Of a DNA stretch of 58,525 bases, positions 36,200 through 44,388 are shown in pieces. The notes below the pieces were generated by a model. The model did not search any database. It was not told the origin of the DNA and saw nothing but the letters and a program-made list of their open reading frames with translations. Both the position numbers and the translations under genes were made by a program. The DNA is from Oscillospiraceae bacterium (GTDB lineage: Bacteria > Bacillota > Clostridia > Oscillospirales > Ruminococcaceae). Each line of letters starts with the position of its first letter. The stretch's first letter is position 1. Where the stretch lies: assembly GCA_022793675.1 (NCBI GenBank), contig JAAWDH010000034.1, forward strand, positions 1 through 58,525, given 5' to 3'.

Positions 36200-37003
36200 T
36201 CAAGCATTGCCGTCGCCGCCGGACAGGTCGTTCATCCGGGGCGGGAAAAACTCGCTGACCGGGAAACGGATCTTGCGGAACAGCTCGCAGGGATCGTTGG
36301 CGACCGTCGAAACGCATTCCTTCTCCGGCACGCTGTAGTCGTAGACCGGGATCATCATCTGAACGTCGCGTTCCAGCGAAACGATGGAAAAGAGGCCAAC
36401 CGAGATGTAAACATACTGGGTAATATTTTCCAGCACAAACGGGCCGTCAAAAATGCCGTCAATGGCAGGCGGGATGACAACGGTGTTGTCTTCCGGCTTG
36501 GCGGCAGGGGTAAGCTGCACAGAAAGGCAGATGGGGTCGACGGTCTGGATGCGGGCGGTGGGGGTGTCGCTGGGCAGGCGGCTGTCGGCAATATCAATGC
36601 CGGAATCCGAACGGAAGCCCCGCACGCTGCCCTCCGAGCCGTAAAGGATCACCTTTTTGCTGAAGGCGGCAAGGCCCTGCGCCGCCGCAGGGGCGCCTGT
36701 GCCGCTGTAAACATCCAAGGTGACCAGGAAGTAGAAGGTCAGGTCTACCGAGCAGAACCCCTGGTTAAAGGGCACGCTCTCCACGTCCATGATGACGTTG
36801 ATCACCTCTACCCGGCGGCACTTGACGTTCTGGGCGTCGTTTATCAGGGTCTGGCCCGTCTGGGTAAAGTAGACCCGCAGATCTTCCAGGCAGTCCTTGG
36901 ATGAACAGCTGTCGTAAACCCGGCCGGCATTGACGCTGACCGCTTCCTTGAAACAGTTGGCGCCTGTCGCGCCGCCGTAGGTGGTCATGTTGTTGTCTGC
37001 CAT
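36200..37003 (-). CDS. Conserved clostridial protein of unknown function
   Basis: 267 residues from ATG 37003 (RBS GAGGAGGA). Features seen: CLEDLRVYFTQTGQTLI, VINVIMDVESVPFNQGFCSV and DLTFYFLVTLDVY, a beta-rich central region, and LFSIVSLERDVQMMIPVYDY with several Cys (positions near 20, 35, 40, 64). From memory, similar proteins recur in spore-forming Clostridia without a known role. No signal peptide or membrane helix. It stands alone between the sigma gene and the isochorismatase-like gene. Confidence 0.7.
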   Translation of the reverse strand: MADNNMTTYGGATGANCFKEAVSVNAGRVYDSCSSKDCLEDLRVYFTQTGQTLINDAQNVKCRRVEVINVIMDVESVPFNQGFCSVDLTFYFLVTLDVYSGTGAPAAAQGLAAFSKKVILYGSEGSVRGFRSDSGIDIADSRLPSDTPTARIQTVDPICLSVQLTPAAKPEDNTVVIPPAIDGIFDGPFVLENITQYVYISVGLFSIVSLERDVQMMIPVYDYSVPEKECVSTVANDPCELFRKIRFPVSEFFPPRMNDLSGGDGNA

Positions 37004-37103
37004 AATCAAATCCTCCTCTTGAGCTTGTTGTACTACATCTTATGAGGAAATCAAGAAAAGGTGCGTGTTTTTTTTGAAAAAGTGAGAAAACCGCCGCCAA
37101 AAA

Positions 37104-37132
37104 TTGACGGCAGGCCAAAACTATGGTATACT
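37104..37132 (+). promoter_or_regulatory. Promoter of the isochorismatase-methyltransferase-ridA operon
   Basis: TTGACG (37104-37109), 17-bp spacer, TATACT (37127-37132). Confidence 0.8.
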
Positions 37133-37197
37133 TGGGGAAGGAATCCCGCCCTCTGCGGGGGGCAGCTAAAACTCTATTGTCATAAAGGAGCAATCGT

Positions 37198-37782
37198 ATG
37201 GACATTTCCCACGCCGCGCTGATTGTCATTGATATGCAGCGCGGTTTCTTGGACGCCGAATCGTCCCTGTGCATCAAAAATGCCGCCGCGACCGTCCCCG
37301 CCTGCGCGGCGGCAATCAAGGCAGCCCGCCGCCTCTCCATCCCCGTCTTTTACGTCAGCCGCGCCTACCGCGCCGACGGCAGCGATGTCGAACACACCCG
37401 CCGCGCCGTCTGGGAGGCCGGCGGCAAGCCGCTGGCCCCTGGCAGCACCGGCCCCTGCTCGGTAGAAATCCCTGCGGAGATGGCCCCCGCCCCCGGCGAT
37501 TACCAGCTGATAAAGCCCCGGTTCTCGGCCTTTTTTGCCACAGAACTGGATCTGATCCTGCGGCGGCTCAACATAGACACCATCCTCCTAGCTGGCACCA
37601 CGACCCCCAACTGCATCCGCACCACCTGTTACGACGGCGTTTCGCTGGATTATAAGGTGGCCGTCATCACCGACTGCTGCTCTTCAAACAGCGACGAAAT
37701 CCAGCAAAGCAACCTACGGGACATGGCAAATATCGGCGCTGTGCTGATGGAAAGCGCCGACCTGGCGGAGGAAGCCCGATGA
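37198..37782 (+). CDS. Isochorismatase-family cysteine hydrolase
   Basis: 194 residues. Catalytic triad positions: Asp in ALIVIDMQRGFLD, Lys in QLIKPRFSAFFAT, Cys in TTTPNCIRTTCYDG. The family hydrolyses small amides (nicotinamide, ureidoacrylate) or isochorismate; the substrate is not deducible. RBS AAAGGAG. Its TGA overlaps the ATG of the methyltransferase gene (ATGA), and ridA follows, suggesting metabolite clean-up. Confidence 0.88.
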   Translation: MDISHAALIVIDMQRGFLDAESSLCIKNAAATVPACAAAIKAARRLSIPVFYVSRAYRADGSDVEHTRRAVWEAGGKPLAPGSTGPCSVEIPAEMAPAPGDYQLIKPRFSAFFATELDLILRRLNIDTILLAGTTTPNCIRTTCYDGVSLDYKVAVITDCCSSNSDEIQQSNLRDMANIGAVLMESADLAEEAR

Positions 37783-38900
37783 GCTGCCGTTTTGTCGCGC
37801 CCTGCCTGTTCGGGCTGGAGGGCATCCTGGCCGGGGAGCTGAAACGGATGGGCGCTGAAGCGGTCGAAAGCGAAAACGGCCGGGTGGAGTTTTCCGGGGA
37901 TTTTTCGATGCTCTGCCGCGCCAACCTCTGCCTGCGCACCGCCGAACGGGTGCTTTTAAAGCTTGGGGAGTTCGAGGCGCGATCTTTTACCGAACTTTTT
38001 GACCAGGTGCGCGCGCTGCCCTTTGAAGAATTCATCTCCAAGCAGGATGCCTTCCCAGTTAAAGGCTACGCCCTCCATTCGGCGCTGCACTCGGTGCCCG
38101 ACTGCCAAAAAATCATCAAAAAAGCGGCGGTGGAGCGGCTGAAAGAAAAATACGGCCTTAGCTGGTTTGAGGAAACCGGCCCGCTGCACCAAATCCAGTT
38201 CTCGATCCTCAAGGACAAGGTAACGGTTATGCTGGACACTTCCGGGCAGGGGCTGCACAAACGCGGCTACCGTCGGGACGCCAACGGCGCGCCGATCAAG
38301 GAGACGCTGGCGGCAGGGATCGCCGATCTCGCTTTTGTCAAAAAAGACTCTATCTTTTACGACCCTTTCTGCGGCTCGGGGACAATCCTGATTGAAGCGG
38401 CGATGAAAGCGCTGAACCTCCCTGCCGGCATCAACCGTACCTTTGCCGCCCAGAAATGGGGCTGCATCCCCGCAAAGCTCTGGCAGGAAGAGCGGGCGCG
38501 CGGCCTTGACGGCGTGCGCAAGGACGCCCAGTTTATGGCCTACGGCAGCGATATTTCCGCCGAAGCCGCAGAGCTGACGCTGGCCAACGCCCGCAAAGCC
38601 GGGGTATCGAAGCATATTCATGTTGTCCAACGGGATATTGCGGCCTTCAAGCCGCCCGAAGGGCAGGCGGTACTGGCAACCAACCCGCCCTACGGCGAAC
38701 GCCTGCTGGACAAGGAGCAGGCGCAGGCGCTGGCCGTTACGATGGGCAAGGTGTTCCTGCCCGGCAAGACCAGCTATTTTGTCATCTCCCCCGACGAGGG
38801 GTTCGAGCGCCTTTTCGGCCGCCGGGCCGACAAGCGCCGCAAATTATATAACGGTATGCTCAAGTGCACGCTGTACGCCTATTACGGCAAGCGGCCTTGA
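37779..38900 (+). CDS. THUMP-domain class I RNA methyltransferase (RlmL-N/YpsC-like)
   Basis: 373 residues. N-terminal ferredoxin-like and THUMP region (FVAPCLFGLEGILAGELKRM, about 1-150), then a Rossmann methyltransferase with DPFCGSGTILIEAA (SAM loop) and the catalytic ATNPPYGERL motif. It probably makes N2-methylguanine in 23S rRNA, as RlmL/YpsC enzymes do. Translationally coupled to the upstream hydrolase. Confidence 0.9.
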   Translation: MSCRFVAPCLFGLEGILAGELKRMGAEAVESENGRVEFSGDFSMLCRANLCLRTAERVLLKLGEFEARSFTELFDQVRALPFEEFISKQDAFPVKGYALHSALHSVPDCQKIIKKAAVERLKEKYGLSWFEETGPLHQIQFSILKDKVTVMLDTSGQGLHKRGYRRDANGAPIKETLAAGIADLAFVKKDSIFYDPFCGSGTILIEAAMKALNLPAGINRTFAAQKWGCIPAKLWQEERARGLDGVRKDAQFMAYGSDISAEAAELTLANARKAGVSKHIHVVQRDIAAFKPPEGQAVLATNPPYGERLLDKEQAQALAVTMGKVFLPGKTSYFVISPDEGFERLFGRRADKRRKLYNGMLKCTLYAYYGKRP

Positions 38901-38921
38901 AATAAATCTGGAGGTATTGTC

Positions 38922-39302
38922 ATGAAAAAGAAAATCAGCACCCCGAACGCCCCCGCCGCCATCGGCCCCTATTCCCAGGCCGTCTTAGCCGGCGACACCC
39001 TTTATATCTCTGGGCAGATCCCCCTCAACCCCGCCACCGGCGAAATGGCCGGCGACACGATTGAAACGCAGGCCGAACAGGTCTTCCAAAACCTGAACGC
39101 GATCCTCACCGAAGCCGGCATGGGCTTTGAAGATGTCGTCAAGGCCATCGTCCTGCTCGCCGACATCGGCGATTTTGCCAAGGTCAACGAAATCTACGGC
39201 AAGTACCTCTGCGGCGAAACCCTTCCCGCACGCGCCGCCTTTGCCGTCAAAGCCCTCCCCAAAGGCGCTCTCGTCGAAATCGAGATGATCGCCGTCCGTT
39301 AA
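38922..39302 (+). CDS. ridA: RidA family reactive intermediate deaminase
   Basis: 126 residues, full length. IGPYSQAVLAGDTLYISGQI, NLNAILTEAGMGFEDVVK and the terminal catalytic-site motif LPARAAFAVKALPKGALVEI with the conserved Arg and Glu. It hydrolyses enamines/imines such as 2-aminoacrylate released by PLP enzymes. Last gene of a three-gene operon; repeat R8 starts just after its stop. Confidence 0.94.
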   Translation: MKKKISTPNAPAAIGPYSQAVLAGDTLYISGQIPLNPATGEMAGDTIETQAEQVFQNLNAILTEAGMGFEDVVKAIVLLADIGDFAKVNEIYGKYLCGETLPARAAFAVKALPKGALVEIEMIAVR

Positions 39303-39303
39303 A

Positions 39304-39600
39304 TACGGGGGTACGGGAGTACGAAGAGTACGAAGGTACGACGCTTTTTGAAAGAAAGCTAAGCTTAGCAGAGCTAAGCTGCAAAAACTTTTAATCGCCA
39401 GGGTACGCATTAGCACAGATTTGCACGCCTACTGCGTCGGTAGTTACTGCCGATAGGAGCAGCTGGAATCACCTACCCGTAACCGCGGGAGAACTGGCTA
39501 TGTCTTTCCGCAGCAGAAATCCGGCTTGCTGGATTTCCGGCGCGAATTGTCTGCCGGCACAGCCGGCACAGCCGGCCGCCTACTGCATCGATAGGATGGC
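39304..39600 (+). repeat. Modular intergenic repeat, copy R8
   Basis: An expanded head with five GTACG-like units (TACGGGGGTACGGGAGTACG, AAGAGTACGAAGGTACG), GACGCTTTTTGAAAGAAAGC, AGCTTAGCAGAGCTAAGCT, AAAAACTTTTAATCGCCAGG, CACGCCTACTGCGTCGGTAG, CCCGTAACCGCGGGAG, AAATCCGGCTTGCTGGATTT. It ends with CGCCTACTGCATCGATA. Confidence 0.9.
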
Positions 39601-39614
39601 AGTAAGGCTTTGCA

Positions 39615-40370
39615 TTAGGGAAAAAGCAGCTTACAGCCAGCTTTTTCAGCTGCCTTGGCAATTTCTTCTGGCGGCGGCTGGTCGGACGCCAGGTAGTCCG
39701 CCGCTGAAAAGTCCCCCAGCGCAGCCAAGCTTTTCAACCCAAACTTGCTGCTGTCGCAAATTATGATACGCACCCGCGCGTTTTGCAGCATCTGACGCTT
39801 CAGCTGCCGCTGCTCAAAGCTGCTCTCAAAAAAGCCTTCTTCGTTCACTGCGCTGCAAGACATCACCGAAAAATCAGGATGGATCCCGGCCAAATAGGCG
39901 GCGGTATCGCTGCCGACGACGGAATTGGAACCTTTCCTCAAACTGCCGCAAGCCACCGCCACCTGAATCCCCGGCTTTTCCGCCAGCATCATCGCGTTGT
40001 TCAGCCCGTTGGTGACAACCACCAAATCCGACAGCCGCCCCAACAACGGCACAAGCATCCCCACTGTGCTGCTGGAGTCCAAAAAAACCGCCGCCCCCCG
40101 CCGCAGCAACGGAAACGCCGTTTCTGCGGCCCGTTTTTTCTCTTTAGGGTGCTGCTGTTCGCGAACGACCGCCGCCGCTTCCCCGCCGCCCTCAAACAGC
40201 ACCGCCCCGCCGTGGGAACGCCGGATCATCCCCACCCGCTCCAGCTCGGCCAAGTCCCGGCGGATGGTCGAGCCGCTGGCGAACAAAAGCTCCGCCAGCT
40301 CCTGCACCGTCGCCGACTTGCGGTCCCGCAGTACCGCCATAATTTCTTCCTGCCGCAGAATATTCAGCAT
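39615..40370 (-). CDS. DeoR/GlpR-family sugar-operon regulator
   Basis: 251 residues from ATG 40370 (RBS GGAGG). N-terminal DeoR helix-turn-helix (SATVQELAELLFASGSTIRR, DLAELERVGMIRRSHGG) and a C-terminal sugar-phosphate sensor domain (FLDSSSTVGMLVPLL, VVVTNGLNNAMMLA, CGSLRKGSNSVVG). It is divergent from rhaBAD, so it probably represses the rhamnose genes and responds to a phosphorylated intermediate. Confidence 0.88.
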   Translation of the reverse strand: MLNILRQEEIMAVLRDRKSATVQELAELLFASGSTIRRDLAELERVGMIRRSHGGAVLFEGGGEAAAVVREQQHPKEKKRAAETAFPLLRRGAAVFLDSSSTVGMLVPLLGRLSDLVVVTNGLNNAMMLAEKPGIQVAVACGSLRKGSNSVVGSDTAAYLAGIHPDFSVMSCSAVNEEGFFESSFEQRQLKRQMLQNARVRIIICDSSKFGLKSLAALGDFSAADYLASDQPPPEEIAKAAEKAGCKLLFP

Positions 40371-40397
40371 AACTACCCTCCAAATGGTCATTTCCCT

Positions 40398-40468
40398 TTA
40401 TTTCTGCTTATATTATAGCATATCAATGCGTATTTATCAATATTCTGCTCACATATATACAGAAATAA
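40398..40468. promoter_or_regulatory. DeoR promoter with flanking inverted-repeat operator
   Basis: On the minus strand TTGATA (40440-40435), 17-bp spacer, TATAAT (40417-40412). Inverted 9-bp arms TTATTTCTG (40398-40406) and CAGAAATAA (40460-40468) flank it and could be regulator sites. On the plus strand a weak -10 (TAAAAT at about 40479) could start rhaBAD. Confidence 0.6.
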
Positions 40469-40496
40469 TCATTTGTGGTAAAATAAGAATAACCAG

Positions 40497-40733
40497 CTAG
40501 CCGGCTGTGCCGGCAGACAATTCGCGTCGGAAATCCAGCAAGCCGGATTTCTGGCATAAAAATCCACAGCGTTTTTGTCGCGGCTAACAGCGCATCGACG
40601 CAGTAGGCGTGCAAATCTGTGCTAATGCGTACCCTGGCGATTAAAAGTTTTGCGGGCTTAGCTCTGCTAAGCTGGGCTTTCTTCAAAAGCGACCGTACTC
40701 TCGTACTCCCGTACCCCCGTACTCCAACGTACT
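40497..40733 (-). repeat. Modular intergenic repeat, copy R9
   Basis: Minus orientation: GGAAATCCAGCAAGCCGGAT, GACGCAGTAGGCGTGCAAAT, CTGGCGATTAAAAGTTTTGC, TTAGCTCTGCTAAGC and a CTCCCGTACCCCCGTACTCC head. The head faces the start of rhaB, unlike most copies, so the element would sit in the 5' leader of the rhamnose operon. Confidence 0.87.
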
Positions 40734-40754
40734 CCTAAGAAAGGCGGTTTATAG

Positions 40755-42233
40755 ATGAAAAAAGTGTTGGCGTTTGACTTTGGCGCGTCGAGCGGACGGG
40801 CCATGCTGGCGAGTTATGCCGGCGGAAGGATTGAGTTGTCGGAGGTGCACCGTTTCTCCAACGACCCAGTGGAGATGAACGGGGTGCTTTACTGGGACCT
40901 GCCGCGGCTGTGGTTCGAGGTGCGGCAGGGTATCCAGAAGGCTGCGGCGGCCGGGGGCTTTGACAGCATCGGCATCGACACCTGGGGGGTGGATTTTGGG
41001 CTGCTGGGCCAGGACGGCCAGCTGCTCGCAAACCCTGTCCACTACCGCGACCGGCGCACAGAGGGCGTGCCGGAAGAGGTTTTTTCGCTGATTTCCAAAG
41101 AAGCGCTCTATCAGGAAACTGGGACGCAGTTCATGCGTTTCAATACCCTTTACCAGCTTTACTACCTGAAAAAAGAAAAGCCTTGGCTGCTGGACAACGC
41201 CGAGACGATGCTGATGATGCCCGACCTGTTCGCCTGGCTGCTGACCGGCGAGAAACGGTCGGAGTTCACGATTGCCTCCACCTCCAACCTGCTTGACCCG
41301 GAAGGGCGCTGCTGGGACCAGACGCTGTTCGAAAAACTGGGGCTGCCCGCCCGGCTGCTGCCGCCGATGATAATGCCCGGCGAGCAATACGGCCTTTTGC
41401 GGGAAGAGCTTTGCGAAGAGCTTTCCTGCCCACAAGTACCAGTCATCGCCGTCGCCGCCCACGACACCGCCTCGGCGGTGGTCAGCACCCCGGCCGCCAA
41501 GCGGGACTTTGCCTACATCAGCTGCGGCACCTGGAGCCTTTTCGGCACCGAAAACCCCGCGCCGGTACGCACCAACGCCTCTGCTGCGGCCAATTTCACC
41601 AACGAAGGCGGCTTCGGCGGCAGCATCCGCTTCCTGAAAAACATCATGGGGCTGTGGCTGATCCAGGAAGCCCGCCGCCAGTGGATCCGGGAAGGATGCG
41701 AGCTTAGCTACGCCGACCTGGAGCGGGCGGCGTTGGCGGCAGAGCCTTTCGGCCCCTTTATCAACGTCGACGACCCCGTTTTTGAAACCCCAGGCAACCT
41801 TCCGCGGCGGGTGCGGGAATACTGCCGCAAAACCGGGCAGCGGGCGCCGGAAACCCAAGGGGAGGTTATGCGCTGCATCTACGAAAGCCTGGCCATGAAA
41901 TACCGGCTGACCCTCCGCCAGCTGCAAAAGCTCACCGGCCGGCAGTACGAAGCGCTCCATGTGCTGGGCGGCGGCATCAAAGACAGGCTCCTCTGCCAGA
42001 TGGCCGCCGACGCCTGCCGGGTGCAGGTGCTGGCCGGGCCCGCCGAGGCTACCGCTACCGGCAACGCCGCCGTGCAGCTGATCAGCCTGGGCGAGCTGCC
42101 AAACCTCTGGGAAGCAAGGGAAGCCGTCGCCCGCTCCACCAGCCTAAAAACCTACGAGCCGGGAAACGCCGGCAGCTGGGACGGGCATTACGCCCGCTAT
42201 CTCCAGGTTACCGGGCTTGACGAATCATTCTGA
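40755..42233 (+). CDS. rhaB: Rhamnulokinase
   Basis: 492 residues. FGGY kinase: N-terminal AFDFGASSGRAML phosphate loop, IGIDTWGVDFGLLG, ISCGTWSLFGTE and VLGGGIKDRLLCQMAADA. RhaB phosphorylates L-rhamnulose at O-1. First gene of rhaB-rhaA-rhaD; RBS AAGAAAGG. The order and the adjacent isomerase and aldolase fix the substrate. Confidence 0.96.
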   Translation: MKKVLAFDFGASSGRAMLASYAGGRIELSEVHRFSNDPVEMNGVLYWDLPRLWFEVRQGIQKAAAAGGFDSIGIDTWGVDFGLLGQDGQLLANPVHYRDRRTEGVPEEVFSLISKEALYQETGTQFMRFNTLYQLYYLKKEKPWLLDNAETMLMMPDLFAWLLTGEKRSEFTIASTSNLLDPEGRCWDQTLFEKLGLPARLLPPMIMPGEQYGLLREELCEELSCPQVPVIAVAAHDTASAVVSTPAAKRDFAYISCGTWSLFGTENPAPVRTNASAAANFTNEGGFGGSIRFLKNIMGLWLIQEARRQWIREGCELSYADLERAALAAEPFGPFINVDDPVFETPGNLPRRVREYCRKTGQRAPETQGEVMRCIYESLAMKYRLTLRQLQKLTGRQYEALHVLGGGIKDRLLCQMAADACRVQVLAGPAEATATGNAAVQLISLGELPNLWEAREAVARSTSLKTYEPGNAGSWDGHYARYLQVTGLDESF

Positions 42234-42254
42234 CGATTAAGAGAGGATATAAAT

Positions 42255-43508
42255 ATGGAAAATATTATCAAAGCATACGAGCTGGCAAGGGAGAGCTATC
42301 AGACGCTGGGGGTCAACACCGACGCCGTGCTGGAAAAGCTCAAACAAATCAAAATCTCCCTCCAATGCTGGCAGGGAGACGACATCAGCGGCTTCCTTTT
42401 CAAAGGCCAGGCCCTCTCGGGCGGCATCCAGGTTACCGGCAACTACCCCGGCGCTGCGCGGAACGCAGAGGAACTGCGCGCCGACCTGGATATGGCGTTC
42501 TCGCTGATCCCCGGCAAGCATAAGCTAAGCCTGCACGCCATTTATGCCGATACCGACGAAAAAGCCGACTTGGACGAGCTGGAACCACGGCATTTCGCAA
42601 GCTGGGTGCAGTGGGCGAAAGAGCGCGGGCTGGGGCTGGACTTCAACCCCACCTGCTTCTCCCACCCAATGGCTGCAAGCGGCTTTACCATCTCCAGCGC
42701 CGACAAAAAAGTCCAGGATTTCTGGGTGGAGCACTGCCGCCGCAGCCGTATCATCGGCGAGTATTTCGGCCGCGAGCTGGGCCAGAAGGCCGTGACCAAC
42801 TTCTGGTTCCCCGACGGCTACAAGGATATCCCCGTTGACCGCGAAGCCCCCCGCCGCCGGATGAAAGAGGGCCTTGATCGGGTGTTCGCCGGGGAAATCG
42901 ACGAAGAGCACAACCTCAACGCCATTGAAAGCAAGGTCTTCGGCATCGGCGCTGAAAGCTACACCGTAGGGTCGGGCGAATTCTGCCTAGGATACGCCGC
43001 CAAAAACGGCAAGGCGGTCTGCCTGGACGCCGGGCACTTCCACCCCACCGAGGTCATCTCCGACAAAATCCCCACCGTGCTGATGTTCACCGACGAGCTG
43101 CTGCTGCACGTCTCGCGGCCGGTGCGCTGGGACTCCGACCATGTGGTCATTTTTGACGACGAACTGCTGGCTATCGCCCAGAGCCTAACCCGCACTGGGC
43201 TGCTTGGCCGCACCCATATCGGGCTGGACTTTTTCGACGCCTCCATCAACCGCATCGCCGCCTGGGCCATCGGCGCGCGCAACATGGTCAAAGCCTTGCT
43301 GCGGGCCATGCTGGAACCGACCGGGACGCTAAAGAAAATGGAGCTTGAGGGCGACTATACCGGCAGGCTGGCGCTGACGGAGGAACTGAAGACATACCCC
43401 TTCGGCGCGGTGTGGGACTACTACTGCATGACGATGGGCGTGCCTGTGCGGGAAACCTGGCTCGGCGCTGTGAAAAAATACGAGACGGACGTGCTGTTAA
43501 AGCGGTAA
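42255..43508 (+). CDS. rhaA: L-rhamnose isomerase
   Basis: 417 residues. LQCWQGDDISGF, LDFNPTCFSHPMA, NFWFPDGYKDIPVDREAPRR and CLDAGHFHPTEVISDKI are RhaA signatures carrying metal ligands. It converts L-rhamnose to L-rhamnulose in the cytoplasm. RBS GAGAGGA; 21 nt after rhaB. Confidence 0.97.
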   Translation: MENIIKAYELARESYQTLGVNTDAVLEKLKQIKISLQCWQGDDISGFLFKGQALSGGIQVTGNYPGAARNAEELRADLDMAFSLIPGKHKLSLHAIYADTDEKADLDELEPRHFASWVQWAKERGLGLDFNPTCFSHPMAASGFTISSADKKVQDFWVEHCRRSRIIGEYFGRELGQKAVTNFWFPDGYKDIPVDREAPRRRMKEGLDRVFAGEIDEEHNLNAIESKVFGIGAESYTVGSGEFCLGYAAKNGKAVCLDAGHFHPTEVISDKIPTVLMFTDELLLHVSRPVRWDSDHVVIFDDELLAIAQSLTRTGLLGRTHIGLDFFDASINRIAAWAIGARNMVKALLRAMLEPTGTLKKMELEGDYTGRLALTEELKTYPFGAVWDYYCMTMGVPVRETWLGAVKKYETDVLLKR

Positions 43509-43521
43509 TGGAGGGAAAACG

Positions 43522-44340
43522 ATGAAGGATATTTTGACAGCCCCCTTTGTGCAGGAGGTCTGCAAGATCACCGGCAATATGTACCGGCTTGGCTGGGACG
43601 AGCGCAACGGCGGCAACCTAAGCTGCCTGCTCGACGAAAAAGAGGTCGGGGCGTACCTGGACACGTCCCAGACGCTTCGCACCTTCCCGATGGCCTTTGA
43701 CGCGGGCGCGCTGGCTGGGAAGATTTTCATCGTCACTGGGACGGGGAAATATTTCCGTAACATCCCGGATAACCCGGCAGAAAACCTAGGCATTATCCGC
43801 GTGGCCGCAGACGGCAGGAGCGTTGGGCTGCTTTGGGGATACGAGGGCGGCGGCGCGCCCACCAGCGAGCTGCCGGCGCATTTCCGCAGCCATATCGTGC
43901 GCCTGGAAAAAGACCCCGGCCACCGGGTCGTGATGCACTGCCACGCCACAAATGTGGTGGCGATGACCTTTATCCACCCGCTGGATGAGCGGGCCTTCAC
44001 CCGCACGCTGTGGCAGATGTGCACCGAATGCCTGGTGGTGTTCCCAGACGGCGTCGGCGTGCTGCCCTGGATGCTTTGCGGCAACGACGAGATCGGCGTT
44101 GCGACGGCGGAAAAAATGCGGGAATACAGGCTGGTCGTCTGGGGGCAGCATGGGATTTTCGGCGCAGGGAAAAACATCGACGAAGCGTTTGGGCTGATTG
44201 AGACCGTAGAAAAAGCGGCAGAGATTTACCTAAAAATCTGCCGCAGCCCAATTTTGCAGTCCATCACCGACGAAGAACTGCAAATACTCGCAAAAGCATT
44301 CCAGGTAACGCCGAAAGAAGGGTTCCTGACGGCAAAATAG
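43522..44340 (+). CDS. rhaD: Rhamnulose-1-phosphate aldolase
   Basis: 272 residues. Class II aldolase of the RhaD/FucA type: RNGGNLSCLLDE, VMHCHATNVVAMTFI with zinc-binding histidines, and VVWGQHGIFGAGKNIDEAFG. It splits rhamnulose-1-P into DHAP and L-lactaldehyde. No lactaldehyde reductase, mutarotase or rhamnose transporter is nearby, so these must be elsewhere. Confidence 0.96.
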   Translation: MKDILTAPFVQEVCKITGNMYRLGWDERNGGNLSCLLDEKEVGAYLDTSQTLRTFPMAFDAGALAGKIFIVTGTGKYFRNIPDNPAENLGIIRVAADGRSVGLLWGYEGGGAPTSELPAHFRSHIVRLEKDPGHRVVMHCHATNVVAMTFIHPLDERAFTRTLWQMCTECLVVFPDGVGVLPWMLCGNDEIGVATAEKMREYRLVVWGQHGIFGAGKNIDEAFGLIETVEKAAEIYLKICRSPILQSITDEELQILAKAFQVTPKEGFLTAK

Positions 44341-44356
44341 CAGCCCTGCTTTAACG

Positions 44357-44384
44357 TTTGCCCAGCTGCTCGCAGCTGGGCAAA
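44357..44384. terminator. Bidirectional terminator between rhaD and the ABC-F gene
   Basis: TTTGCCCAGCTG-CTCG-CAGCTGGGCAAA, a 12-bp perfect stem between convergent genes. T-runs are weak on both sides. Confidence 0.65.
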
Positions 44385-44388
44385 CCCA

